From positions 94,720,804 through 94,784,803 of the forward strand of contig OZ026619.1 in NCBI GenBank assembly GCA_964020975.1: DNA of 64,000 bases. Reading direction: 5' to 3'. Both the position numbers and the translations under genes were made by a program. The first letter of the stretch is position 1; each line of letters opens with the position of its first letter. The notes beneath the pieces were generated by a model. The model searched no databases, was not told where the DNA came from, and saw nothing but the letters and a program-made list of their open reading frames with translations. Shown here one piece after another: positions 1 to 11,959 of this stretch. Origin of the DNA: Hermodice carunculata. Taxonomy: Eukaryota; Annelida; Polychaeta; Eunicida; Amphinomidae.

Positions 1-600
1 ACCTCACAAGTCTGAAGTCTTTGGATCTGGTCACCCAGGCAGAAGTTGAGCTTTTGTTGTTGGATTCATCCATGAGCAGATCTCAACCTAGGTTGACAGC
101 TCTCCCCATACGCCATTCACACTCTGACAGGCGCAGACAGCCAGTGACCCTGGGTTCTGTAGAGCTTTCGGCCCCTGCTCCCATGGACATGGCACCTGGC
201 CCCACTAAGAGCTCTGACCATGTAAGAGCCTGGTTGGTGACCAAGCTGTGGTCCCACCATTGGAGGAGAGGTCGGGTGCTGTTGCGCTGTCATGCCGGGG
301 CTTGTCACTGGAGGACATGCAGCAATGTACACCAATACAGTTTTCGCCCTTTGTAGCTGAGTTCTACGACAAGCTCACAGTCACAGCCAAGACTTGCAGC
401 ACACGGGTTCCCGTGGAGCCTCCTAGGTCTGGCTACCCGAGGCAGGGGTGACTCCTGCCTAAGCGGGACGTCCAGGGGAAGTGGTACTCTGCACTTGAGC
501 ACATCTTTCCACTGGGTCCACTGCCGGTGGACTAGGACTGGGATCCTCTGTGTTTCTCCCGCTGGCTCCAGGAGGGTTTGCGACGAACCAAGTTGCTGGT
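1..600 (+). mobile_element. DIRS-type retroelement relic, gag-like part
   Basis: The region about 185-480 is a plus-strand relative of minus-strand bases 15,420-15,765; both carry a W-R-T...AEFYDKLT-like gag segment. It is a degraded fragment cut off by the window edge on the left and grading into unrelated sequence by about 600. It sits just downstream of ELMOD coding exon 4, on the opposite strand. Treated as an old fossil copy. Confidence 0.6.
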
Positions 601-956
601 GCATCTACATTCATTTCAAATGCAAAGTTTTGCTTCCAGGATGAACAATACATGTGATACAGCCCCTTAGGGGGGTCAGCACTGTTTTTTTCTCCCCCCC
701 CCCCAAACAAAAAGAAAGAAAAAGAAAAAAAAAGCTGAAGCACAGCAATGCATTTTTTTCAACCTTGGAAACAAAACGTTTGATTTTCTTTCTTAAAGGA
801 ACTATGTATAAATACATTATAGTCACACAGCATTTGAAAAGTTTTGGTTGATGAAACAGCATTTTTTTTTTGTTTTTGTTTAGAACAGATCATTCGGTGT
901 AAATATTTTGTTGTGGTCAGCACTGTGAAAATGGATGTAAGTAAAGCAAGACTTAC

Positions 957-1090
957 AAAAGGTTGCGAAGACCCAAGATGCCCATGCCCCGAAAGTCTGT
1001 CTTGGGGTCATCCCCCTGGAACCCTATCTCCTGCCATTGTTTACTGATACGGCTCAGCAGCGGGGAGTCTGGCTTCAAGTAATCCCACAA
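957..1090 (-). CDS. ELMOD2: ELMOD coding exon 4, ELMO-domain GAP motif (residues 135-178)
   Basis: A 134-base exon between a GTGTTTTTAG acceptor and a GTAAGT donor. It reads LWDYLKPDSPLLSRISKQWQ, then EIGFQGDDPKTDFRGMGILG and LRNL, and ends two bases into the next codon. It contains the hallmark ELMOD signature W-x3-GFQ-x2-DP-x2-DFRG-x-G-x-LGL. The arginine in DFRG is the catalytic arginine described for ELMOD GAP activity (family knowledge), and it is intact, so the gene should be functional. The next exon is not seen between 1 and 956. Confidence 0.96.
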
Positions 1091-1509
1091 CTAAAAACAC
1101 AAGGACAACATTCATATTAACCTTTCTGTTGTGAATATAAAAGCTTATTCTAAACATACATATATGAAAATTCTAAAATCAAGCTCAATGTTGGAGAACA
1201 TGACTATGACTTTTTAAACACTTAATTTTATCCAAATTGCTAATTTTGGCAAGAGCAGCATATTTTCCCATGTTGGTATTTGCCAGTACATCAGTAATAC
1301 TTCTTGAAAAAAAGAGCTAAAGTGGCACCAAAGCTTGGAATAGAAGACCTATAATCAAAACTCAATTTTGCATTATGCACAGATGTCAACTAGAAAAAAA
1401 AAACTGCTTCTCAGTGAATCTGTTTGCGTTAGGAGTCGATAGCAGCCTTGACTGGACTATGTAATGCTTCTTGGGCTTAGTAGTTGTTTGTTTTTTCCAC
1501 ATAAGTGTA

Positions 1510-2300
1510 ACATACTAGAGACGTCCATCTGCAAACAATTTGCTTGTCAATATGATAGCATCAACAAATTTAAATTAAAGTTAGCCTCTTGAATTTATTT
1601 GGATGCGTTCCATTAATGAAAATCTAGGTTCATTTTGTTATTGGTGCTACCACCTACAGGATTACAGAATACACAGGCCAAAAACTGAAAAAATTGAAAA
1701 CACTCTGATGTCCTTGATTTGTGATGGGTCTTTGTAAAATTTGGCAGAAATGTATGGGAGGCTGTTATGTGGAATCTGAATAGTACTGGTGGTGCTACAG
1801 GTGAACCGATAATATGAGCCAATATGTCTTCAGACCTATGAAATTCATTCTCATGAGAAATAATCAGGCTAACCTAATCAACTGCCACAGCATATGTGTA
1901 TCACTTTTGAAAGTACAATATAACATAATATGGGTGATGTACGTCTACTTCCTCAAGGTCACTGAGGGAATAAATTTCAGGACATGATATTCTTGTGATG
2001 GTCATTTTATCTTTACATGTGAACATATATGTATTTTACCATTGCAGGAATATTTTACAGACAAAAGTTTATGATGACCGGAGTGCTGGTGGTGCCACTG
2101 GTGGCTGTCAATGGAACTAGCATTATAGGTGTAAGAAACCCATTAAATTGAGTATTATGACCATAAATAAAGATGGAGCTTTGAAACTTATACCAACTTT
2201 TTGTGAAAATTTGGATGACCTTGATCCATTTTTTGGTCAAAATACAATCTATCTTTTATGGTTCTGAAGTGATCACTTTCCTGTCACAGGTTGGATTTGA
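1510..2300 (+). repeat. Family B repeat fragment
   Basis: Contains GGTGGTGCTACA- and GGTGGTGCCACT-type near-palindromes and the stretch around TTGCTTGTCAATATGATAGC. This last stretch recurs at 50,400-50,640 and, more loosely, at 56,440-56,580. It lies in an ELMOD intron and is AT-rich between the motifs. Confidence 0.6.
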
Positions 2301-2591
2301 AATGTGAGCATTCTGATGATGGAGGATGGCTTTAAAACTGTATTACCATTGTGCTAACGTTTTTTTTTTTTTCAAGAAATTGGACAGTTTGATCAAAAAC
2401 CACCATAAAAACTCAAATGTTGGAAGGGTTGTATCTCCATGTATGGCATTAAAAATTTGCCACTTAATATGGAATAATCCAGATGTTTAGATATTGTGAA
2501 AATTGGGGGCATTCAAAATATCAAATCTTTAATATCTCAAAACCATTGTTGTATGCAGATTGAGATTGAGGTTCTTTGACTTAGTTATGAG

Positions 2592-2646
2592 TGCATCTCT
2601 CTCTCTCTCTCCCTCCCTCCCTCCCTCCCTCCCTCCCTCCCTCCCT

Positions 2647-2709
<63 letters not shown>
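2592..2709 (+). repeat. CT / CCCT microsatellite
   Basis: A pure polypyrimidine tract: (CT)n, then (CCCT)n of about 12 units, then (CT)n. In frame it produces long S/L/P or R/E/G open frames on the two strands, which are not genes. Confidence 0.97.
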
Positions 2710-2712
<3 letters not shown>

Positions 2713-3880
2713 ATCACCAAGCTTGCCATGGTGAATCACCTACCTGTGAAATTGTGCATATCCTTGGAATAGTCATGATGTTAAAAATTATAATTATGGA
2801 AATTTGGGGCAACCAAAAATTTTGAAAGCTCCATGTCTTCCAAACTATTGCAGATAGACACAAAATTTCAATGTGCATGTATGTGTTTGTGACACCTGCG
2901 GCCACATCCAACAAACCCAGAACCAAAGTTGTAGCATTTTAATTTATGCAAATTATGCTAGTGCACAAAATTTAGATAAATGTTAAACAATGGCAAAGTG
3001 TAGCATTTGAAACTGTTTTCATTTTGAAGGCACCCAAACAGATTTGCTGTGAAGCAAATCTTGTGTAGTTCATCTTTTGTTGCATTATTTTCACACTTGG
3101 AGTTCACCAAGGCCACCAAGCATTGTCACACTACTAGCCGTAATACCTGCACAATGAAGACAATAAAGCATGGTGGCCAAGCATGCTACAAATAAAAAAA
3201 AAAAAAAAAGCTGACACAAAAAAAAAAAAAAATGCAAAATTGATAAGCTAGATTAATTCAAGTACATGTACATGTAAAGTGCTTGCATTTTTTAACCATA
3301 TTCGCTGTTTCTGTATCATAAACAAAACATATTTGGCCAAAGAGTTCACTGCACAGGAAACCCATTTACTGGTAAAGATTAACACTCGGCCCACCATGTC
3401 AGTGCTACAACTTTTGGAAACCCCAATCTGGCATTTGTGTTCTAACCATCCACAGGGTCCCTGCAAGGCACGATATATTTAGTCAGTGAGACTAGCATGA
3501 TGAGATCCAAATTCAAGAATGTGGGGCATAGCTGTTTTCTTAATGTTCTGTCCTGTCCACATAAACCACCAAAGATTACTGGAATCAATTATCATCTCAG
3601 TACTAATGACAGGCCCAATTATCTACTTAACTGACAAGACCACCAGTACAGCAACCACTGTTCCATGCTATGAACACCTGCCATTACATGGGTATATTTG
3701 AAATTGGAAGTGAAAAGTTTCTTGCACGAAAGTTAAATACTCACACCAATGGGAGGTCCATTTATGAAACTGATAACAGAAATAGGGGTTCTTTGAACTC
3801 TGCTGAGATGAACAATTTTTGAGTTATTGCTACATCATTTTTTTTCGTCTCTCCCCAAATTCCAGTGTGGTAAATCCATA

Positions 3881-4059
3881 CAGTGCCGGCTCTCTTGTAG
3901 GGCCACTACAATGAGAGACAACCCGTCTTGAAAGACCACTTTTCAGGATGTGTTGCTCAGTACTTTTCATATTATTTACACCTCTCATCAAAAACCACTG
4001 TCTTGAGAGACCATAATTTGGTCATCAGCAAAGGTGGTCTTTCAAGATAGGATTCACTG
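3881..4059. mobile_element. 179-bp MITE, Tc1/mariner-like ends
   Basis: Begins CAGTGCCGGCTCTCTTG and ends with the rough inverse, AAGATAGGATTCACTG, with a TA before the left end. Internal phrases (AGAGAC, GACCACC, CTTGAGAGACC) match the element at 36,324-36,502, which has the same length. The target-site TA is not preserved on the right. It is plainly older than the 36-kb copy. Confidence 0.6.
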
Positions 4060-4424
4060 GACTGCTACCCTCATTAAGCAAATGACATGTTTTTATAAGC
4101 CCATCAAAACTGTTAAACATAATTTGCATTCTACCTGGACATAGATTTACCAGTGATCTTGAGAAGCAAGTAAAATGTAGGTTAGACTCCGTCCTCAGAG
4201 AGGACTGTATATGATGTTCCCAGCAACAACTTGAAAATAAATGTTGATTGCAGGAAATAAGAATGTTCTCAAATAGTGGCCAGTACAAAGTACGGTGTAC
4301 AAAAAATAAGTCTTAGAGGGCTTCCAGCATGTTTGTATGGGTAATAAAAAGCCCCAGTGCACCAGTACTGCAATCCCCCCTCCCCCTTCCCACTTTTCAG
4401 GATGGAAATACTGATATAGCGATA

Positions 4425-4579
4425 CCTGTCACCAAAGACCACCCTTATGAAGGTAAAATGTGGTCTTCAGAAACAGGTGGTCTCATGAGAGGTACATGTA
4501 CAAGTAACCAGGTAAAGTCAGTGAAAAAGTGGTCTTAAATGGCTAGTGGTCTCTCATCGGGGTGGTCATTAGTGACAGG
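4425..4579. mobile_element. 155-bp MITE with TA target
   Basis: Inverted ends CCTGTCACCAAAGACCACCC and GGGTGGTCATTAGTGACAGG, flanked by TA on both sides. Tc1/mariner-type by its target duplication. Its GACCACC and GGTCTC phrases relate it to the other TA-target MITEs in the window. Confidence 0.65.
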
Positions 4580-5080
4580 TACTACTGCACGACAAGTAAA
4601 TTGTACCTTATTATTAATCAAAATAAAACATTTTTCATGTTATTGTCCAAATGGATTTTTCAATTGGAAATTCCCATTGGAAAATCCCAACCAATGGGAT
4701 TGTACAGTTGGCCCAAACAAAAGTACATTTTGATGAACTCATCACAAAACAGACTCTGAAATGTAGATTCTTATAGGTGAGTGGTTTTGATATGGAACAC
4801 AACATGTTAATGACAAGAGAAACACCAAAAGCTTTATGACATTCAATTTTAGGATTTTTGCTGCTTTTCACAGATGTACATCGTATCTATCCATTGGCAA
4901 AATTTAAATTGGGAATGCAAAAAATAAAGATAAGAAAGGGACAAAAAAACCCCCAACATTTGAATATTAAATACCACATGGGTCTTTCTGGTTCTCTATT
5001 CAAACAAGACAATCATACAAGCTGTGCACCACGTGATGGCTGTCAGCAAACGGTTGCTTACACCTGAAGCTTTGTGAGAT

Positions 5081-5793
5081 CAGGGACCTGTTATAGATGG
5101 ACTACCAACGACGGGGACCCCTTTGTACCATCTATGTTGCCGCTGCTCAAGTGATCGGGTGTTTGAGCGAGCACCCTTCAGTGCTGAACAAACACAACAC
5201 CACGGTGGCTGCTGGCAGTCTCCTGGGCCAGGTCACGCGATGAAAGGCGAGAATAATCGCGTCACCGACTGAAGTGTGCAAAATTTTTCACCGTGTTCCG
5301 CAATTTAAAGTCAAAATTTAGCGTTACGCCGGACTCAGCTACAAGAAATGAAAGCACCATCATGATCCTACCAGCATACACTATCCATCTAAAACTACAT
5401 TTTTTATTGCTGATTACGGCGTAAGGAGTTATTACGCACGCAAGTTGTCTAACTTTGCATCATTTTGGACAGAAAAAATGCAAAAACTAGCCCTTTTATC
5501 GGCCGATTTCAACGAAAAACACATCGATGGACTCGCACGGTTCCGATTCAAACGATGAGACTGGTTGCGCACGCATAAAACTCTCTGTTTTTGAACTTGG
5601 TACAATAGCACACCCGATGTAAGCCTGATGTATGTAACCCGATACAACCGAGCGCGGAAACAGATGGAACAACAAACGGACTGAGCAGGGGGGATTAACT
5701 TGAGCGGTGCTAGTGAACACGCTTTGGTCGCGCCCAGTTGACCACTAAAGGGATTAGCGCTCCCGTTGGTAGTCCATCTATAACAGGTCCCTG
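5081..5793. mobile_element. 713-bp DNA element with perfect 30-bp inverted ends
   Basis: The 30 bases at 5,081-5,110 (starting CAGGGACCTGTTATAGATGG) are the exact reverse complement of 5,764-5,793. The CAGGG start fits hAT-type ends. The flanks GTGAGAT (left) and GTCAGAT (right) agree at 6 of 7 bases and may be a worn target duplication. The inside is less AT-rich than its surroundings and has no recognisable transposase, so it is non-autonomous. Confidence 0.75.
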
Positions 5794-8008
5794 GTCAGAT
5801 CACTGATGCAGTGAGGACTGCATTGTGTTGGTAGCCTAGTGCTTGGTCTCACCAAGGAGGATACATGTATGACCATGGTCTGATGATGTGAGAGTGTTAG
5901 CCAATATCTTGGGCCAATATGGATTATGAACGGTTCATTAATGGCTAACAAAACCTTCTTTGTTTTTTTTTAAAGAAGACATTGAACGAGTGTGGTCATT
6001 TACCCTTGGATTTTTCCGAATTAACCAACTGAGTGTAAAGTCATTCAAAGGAAATGCGTCACACAAAGTGTTTTGTTTGCATTAATGACTGAAACCATTA
6101 CTCACAGCTGCCCGTACATTAAAGGTCCTATTGATTGATGGGGTCTAACTTCCCATAAAGTTTGGGTTCAAATGTCTTAGAAATAATATCCGGTGATTTT
6201 ACACATGTATCATAATTAAAAAATGATTTTAATGCATTTAAAATGGGCCTCCTTGGTAAGCCAAAAACACGACTTTCCTCCAGATCGTGGTCACTGTCGC
6301 AATACTGTTGCAGACGCCACAAATGCAACCTTTCTCCCAGCCAGAGTGCAATATCCCACAGACCTGCATTAGTGCTAAACATGACAAAACAGGAGAACTA
6401 CAGCAGTGATAGTGAGTATCATGATGATAATGGCAATCTGAAGTTATTCTTCACATTATCTGACGAAGATGAACAAGATTGAATAGACAGGGCAATTGCG
6501 GCAGATGAGCAGACAATCAAGCTGTGCCAACAACCATCCGTTTGACAGACACACATACACAAAAAAAGAGTGATCATTCTCATCAACTATAAATCAGTTG
6601 AAAGTAAATAGAAAAGCTAGCCAACATGTGCTGTTATTTGGCCTGGTATTTTGCAGTAAAGTCAACTCAAACACAGCATTGTTCAGTGCTGTTGTTCAGT
6701 GATCATTTTCACAATATTTCACTAGAGTCCAGGTGTCTGTTCTCCGAGTTACCTGGGCAAACGGTTGTTTAAATATTTAGAAAAGAAGACTTACAATCTG
6801 AACTTAAACCTGCATGGTCAGTTGTGTCTGAAGCAGTTATCATCGTCAGTTACAAATCCAACATGTGATACGATACCCTAGCTGGCAAAACATATGTGTC
6901 GGTGAGCATCATTTTGAACATGATGCAATACATTCGGAGACAGTTTCACAAAGCCAAAGTAACATTTGATTTTGATATCAAAGTGAATTGCGGCCATATG
7001 TTTTCAGCACTGAAACATGTGTGGATGAAAATAACAAAGTGGTCTGAACATGATCAAATGTACCAAGTTTGCACACAATCATATTAAATCTCAAAATGTT
7101 TGGCACATGGTCTAATGATGTTTGTTGACTGTCGTTGTTTATTCATACTCCTGCTTACGCACACATTGTAATGTTCTGCATAAATTGAAGTTTTGCTGGC
7201 TTGTTATTTTCCACTGTCTGAGGATACTTTATCTTAAAAAGTGGACTCGGGTATGGTAACTTTTGAAAAAAGGGTCGGAAGGTTTTATTTTACAAAAATG
7301 TTTGTTTCTGTTTTATTTTAATGATTCTGTGATCCCATCCATGTTTGGGTGCAGTGCAGAAATACTTTTGGAGAAATAAGTAACTAAATTTGGCAAATAG
7401 TTTCGGTATATCATGTGTCATTAATAAACTACAGGAACTCTGAAAAAATGGTTCTTATGGGAGACTTGACCATAAACAGAAAGGGCTTAACATTGGGATT
7501 TCACAGTCTCCAAAAATATGTAACATTTATTTATTTTTTTTTTTTTTTAAAAATAAGCTTGAACTTTTGCAGCAAACTTGTAGATAAACTTTAACATATA
7601 ACTTTGTGTCACTGGTAAAACTTTTATGATATGTGGCTTTCTATAGCTTATTTCTGAGCAGTTTTGTGTGAGAAAAAAATTATGGGATCCCACTGGATGA
7701 ATGAAAAGATAGGATCCAGCTGGATCCCATTGTATACCATGGTATCCCATTGCTGGTAAAGTTTCAATATCTGAAATTTGAGACACCCTAGGGAATACTT
7801 TTTGGTATTTACACAACAACAATGGTCACCCTTGTTGACATGTAGAGTATCAGATTTCTACCTTGTGTTTTTTTAAATTCTTTTTTTTTTTTTGCAATGT
7901 TCAGGTACAGACCCAGACCCAGTCCCGATTTGCCAAGCCTCATGCCGAGTAATCATTCTGTTTGCCACTTTTACCTGTGGCAGCAGTTCTTACATTTGAC
8001 ATACTCAC

Positions 8009-8138
8009 CTGTAACAGTAATCTCTCATGTTCTAAATTTTCTGCACAGTAGTGAGTTTTCCTGAGAGTTTCTACTTCTGAGATCAGTTGGCGGTATCCAC
8101 ATATTTGGCACAGGCAGACAGTCAGCACAGGTTCAAAT
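8009..8138 (-). CDS. ELMOD2: ELMOD coding exon 3 (residues 91-134)
   Basis: A 130-base exon between a GATTGTTTCAG acceptor and a GTGAGT donor. Its first base completes Arg91. It reads FEPVLTVCLCQICGYRQLIS, then EVETLRKTHYCAENLEHERLLLQ, in phase 0 at its end. ELMOD1 has the matching LGISLQACLLQIVGYRNLI..VEKLRRE..DS.N.QHEEMLL segment. The YDSDN stretch of vertebrate proteins is replaced here by HYCAEN, so this linker is less conserved. Introns on either side are about 8.4 and 6.9 kb. Confidence 0.93.
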
Positions 8139-8719
8139 CTGAAACAATCAGCAAGAGGACAAGTTACATACAGTGCTCTGACGGCTGCTTCCAGCATTTG
8201 ACACACAGCAAGGCAGTTGATGCCTGCAGTCAGCAGTCAGGTTAGAGTGGCACTGCTATCCTTGCCTGCTGTTGAACAGCAGGGGTCCATATTGCCCAGT
8301 GTCTAGGAGCATGGAGCAACTTTGAAATTTCCCATACAACTTCAATCCATTGACCAGGTGCCCCTGGGGCAATTATAAGGTTTAAGGGAATGGCATCATT
8401 CTGTATTGCTGCAGAAATGATATCCTAGGTATGTGTACAGTTCTAAAGATGTCTTATGTTTATGGACCTCAAGTGGTGTGAGGTCTAACAGGTCTGGATT
8501 GGTTACGTATGGGCAGAGCTTGGCAGCCAATGATTCCAAATGGGATTACTGCTGGAAAATTTAATGTACTTACTATCACATATATAATATTTTCAAGGTT
8601 TTTGCATTTAAGGCATTAAACAGTTGTTTTGATTTCTTTATTCTTGACAGAGTTCCAATAGTAACTAATAGTACATAAAAATATTATTTCATTGCACATT
8701 TGCTGATTTTCATGGTTTG

Positions 8720-9340
8720 TGGCAGAAGCAAACTCGAGGACTGTGACAGTCCTGTTCTCAATTGATGTTACATGCAAAGACTGAAGTGGTCCTGTGATCT
8801 TCAGAATGATATCAAGTCTATCATCACTGTGGCCTACATGAACATATCCCCTCACCATTTTTTCTGAATTTTGACAATTTCTTAAAAATCGGAAAATAAA
8901 AGCAGCATCATGTGATAAGTATATTTGGCACATATCAAGTCCATATACATTCCCGATTAGTTTGACAAGGATCCAACCCATGGTTTGAGAGAGTGAGTCA
9001 GGAAAAGTAAAAAACAAAATTCTTAAGAAAGCATAAAAAATGATTGCAGTGCCACCTATTGAATTAAGTAGGGTCTAGAGGTCCCCAGGAATGTTCCTAT
9101 GCAATTTCAAAGCAATTATCTTGGCAGTTTAGGAGATGAAGATTAAAAAGAGATTTCTGACACATGAAGAAGACAGTTTGTAAAAAAAAAAAATCTTGAA
9201 ATTATTGTAGCGTAACCGTTTGAACAACCTTTGTAGAGACTCACCCAAAGTACATCCCCACCAAGTTTGAAGTTAATCTGATCGACAATTTTGGAAAAGT
9301 TAAAAATGTGAATTTCCACTGCATCCCCACGGACTTGCAT
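8720..9340 (-). repeat. Family A repeat, reverse orientation
   Basis: Contains the reverse complement of the family A core (AACTTGGTGGGGATGTAC at about 9,241-9,271; AGGAACATTCCTGGGG near 9,080) and, at the left, an AGGACTGTGACAGTCCT palindrome (about 8,737-8,753) resembling the family's 3' hairpin. Confidence 0.65.
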
Positions 9341-9389
9341 GGTAATCAACAAGAATGCATGTATTAATCTATGGGTACCCAAATTGAAA

Positions 9390-11160
9390 CAAGAGACCCA
9401 TGGGCCTAATGCTCTGCTGGCATCATGGCTATATTGCACCTGTTCATTTCAAAGCTGTGAGTCCTCAAGTGGCTTTTGAACATATATATCTTATGTACAT
9501 TTAATGTAAAACTTGTCCACCAGATGGCACTTTGCTCCACATGTCATCATGGCTTATTTGTGAAACTCCTGTGATGAATACTGTTGCGTGTACCAAGACA
9601 ACAATCAGCGAGTCCTTCATTTTATGTCTTCAGTGACCTTGGAACAGAAGATCAAGGACACCTAGATTATGTAATACAAGAGGCCCATAGGCCTGCCTAG
9701 TGCAGTGCTGACATTGCCATTGAAGTCCAAGCGACATGCTGCCATTACAAAATCACCTCTTTCAGCTTTACAGGCATGGTGACCTCACAAAAATAGGTCA
9801 AGATTACTGATTTTGAATTTGCTTCTAGCTTTGGACATTGTCTAGATATCCTATAAATTTGTCAACTCTAATCCAATTACTTTGGAATGGAATTTTATAT
9901 CTTAGAACACATTTTGGGTCATAATTTCCCTCAAATTATACGTGGCACCACTAATATCATTATCAACTTAGACTTTGACATCCCCTACAATCCCACCGAA
10001 TTTGGTGAAGATCTGCCAAAAATTAAAGATGCTAAAGTGTTCACAAGATTTTCACATTTTGACCCCTATATTGCATTTATAATATTGTAGGTGGTGCCAC
10101 CAATATCGAAAGAAACCTAGATTTTTATACCCCCTATACGTCCTGAAAGTTATATTGGGCGAACTGGAAAACTGTGGTCAAAAGATTTTCAGAATTTGAC
10201 CTGTATATTACATAATACTGTAGGTGGTGCCACCAACAATCATGTCCACAAAGATTTTTATACATTTTTTATCTCCTGAACGTTACGTGGGCCTATCTCA
10301 CGAATTGTGAGGTGCACAGCATTCATGAGATGACCCCAATATTCAAACTGGCCATTTGACCTCGACCTTCAATTCGGATTAGAAAATTGTTACTGTTCAA
10401 AATATGTGCAATACATCCAGCTTTCCATATATAGTCTGTTTGTTCAAATCGGGTAAGAATTTTTTGAATTATTGACGAACAACAATAAACTTGGACAAGC
10501 GCCAAACTCCATAATTACTGGGTCATAGTGATCCAAAAAGCAGGTCACCAAGTACAGTTTTATTCATTATGTAATCAAGTGCAATTTTGATCTGGAAGCT
10601 AAATTCTCTTTGCCATTGATGTCCAAGCTACACCCTGCCATTGCAAAATCACCTTTTCAACTTTACAGGCATCTTGACCTCACAAAATATGTCAAGGTCA
10701 CTCATATTGCATAACATTCTACCCTGGCCCATGGTCTATATATCCTATAAATTTGGCAAGTCTAATCCAAATACTTTTCCAACTATGGAATTTTACATCT
10801 TAAAACACATTTTGGCTCATAATTTTGGTCAAATTATAGGTGGCACCACTAGTATCATTAGTAACTTAAGACTTTGACCTCCTTCACAATCACATTAAAT
10901 TTGGTGAAGATCCACAAAAATTTAAGATGCTATGGTGTTCGCAAGATTTTCAAATTTTGACCATAATAATGTAGCCACCAATATCAAACTCAGTTGGTGT
11001 AGGTGGCACCACCAATTTGATATCGACATTAAACCTAGATTTTCATACACCCTGTAAGTCCTGAAAGTTATATTGGGCTAACTTGAAAACTGTGGACGGT
11101 ATTGCACTAACAAGCAAAAGTTTACAGACGGACGGTCAGACATGAGCAGTCGCATAAGCT
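9390..11160 (-). repeat. Family B repeat, reverse orientation
   Basis: Starts on the plus strand with AACAAGAGACCCATGGGCC, the reverse of the family's 3' end, and has a second copy of that hairpin near 9,680. Near-palindromes of type GGTGGYRCCACC recur near 9,945, 10,090, 10,222, 10,843 and 11,000. The segment with ACATTTTGG.TCATAATTT occurs twice (about 9,890 and 10,790), so the element itself is internally duplicated. Confidence 0.75.
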
Positions 11161-11176
11161 CTGCGACTTTTGGTCA

Positions 11177-11860
11177 GCACAGCTAACAAGAGGACTGAGT
11201 GAACAGCTCATGCTCAGCTGACCTATAGATCCATCACAGTCGTTGCTCTGTGAGCTTGGGACAGAATCAAGGTAGTTCTCAAGTTGAAGACTCAAGAGTA
11301 AAATTCATGTACGTTGTGCTGTGATTCCAGAAATGAGGTCAAGGTCACTCATGTACTGTCTACACATGACCTTCATAGAGAAACATTAACATGTACAACA
11401 TCAAGGTCTTAACTCATAACAGATCTCAAGTTATCAAGTGAACAGTACATTTCATGTCAGTTGTCCTGTGACCTTGGGAATGAGGTCAAGGTCCAAAAAT
11501 TACTGGAGCATGACCACTCGCACAAAATAGGTAGACACTTATAAAAGGTAAATCCCTACCAAGTTTGACACAAATCTGCCACAAATTATTTAAGTTATAA
11601 CCCTTACACGAAATTCCCATGTTAAACTTTCCTATTAAAACTTTTTTAAAGTTTATCAAAAAAAATTTTCAAAAATCCCTGGAGTGTGACCATTTGTACA
11701 AATTTGGTCGAGACCCACCAAAGGTACATACCCACCAGGTTTGAAGTAAATCTGGCGGACGGTTTTGGAGAAGTCAGAAATATGAATTGTGGACGGATGG
11801 ACGACAGACGAAAGACCATCCGTTAAGCTCAGCTGACTGAAAAGTAAGCTGAGCTAAAAA
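11177..11860 (-). repeat. Family A variant, reverse orientation
   Basis: Runs from AACAAGAGGACTGAG to AAGCTCAGCTGACTGAAAAG, that is, from the reverse of the family's 3' end to its 5' hairpin. The inside contains CCTTGGGAATGAGGTCAAGG and related phrases shared, inverted, with 54,135-54,720. It is a nearly complete copy of this variant. Confidence 0.7.
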
Positions 11861-11959
11861 TAAGGAGGGCAGTCACTTACTTGCATCATGTAGCCTTTAT
11901 AAATAAAGATAAAAAATCAATACTTGTTTTCATTCTGAGCCTGGGCCTGGGACACCAAG

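Larger units (their letters stand above)
1091..8008 (-). other. ELMOD2: ELMOD intron between coding exons 3 and 4
   Basis: Holds a family B fragment (about 1,510-2,300), a CT/CCCT microsatellite (2,592-2,709), two TA-target MITEs (3,881-4,059 and 4,425-4,579) and a 713-bp inverted-end element (5,081-5,793), listed separately. In 5,930-8,000 I see AT-rich unique sequence, poly(T) runs and a short GGATCC-rich patch near 7,685-7,745, but no gene. Confidence 0.7.

Noticed and set aside
2529-2772. R/E/G-rich and S/L/P-rich open frames
   Set aside because: They read the CT/CCCT microsatellite in two directions.
6243-6482. 79-codon acidic-ended frame (…SDSEYHDDNGN…DEDEQD)
   Set aside because: No family was recognised, no conserved start context was seen, and it overlaps an equally long frame on the other strand; left as unassigned intron.
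8616-9017. 133-codon minus-strand frame
   Set aside because: It overlaps a reverse family A repeat, has no start or family support, and is not bounded by matching splice sites of the ELMOD gene.
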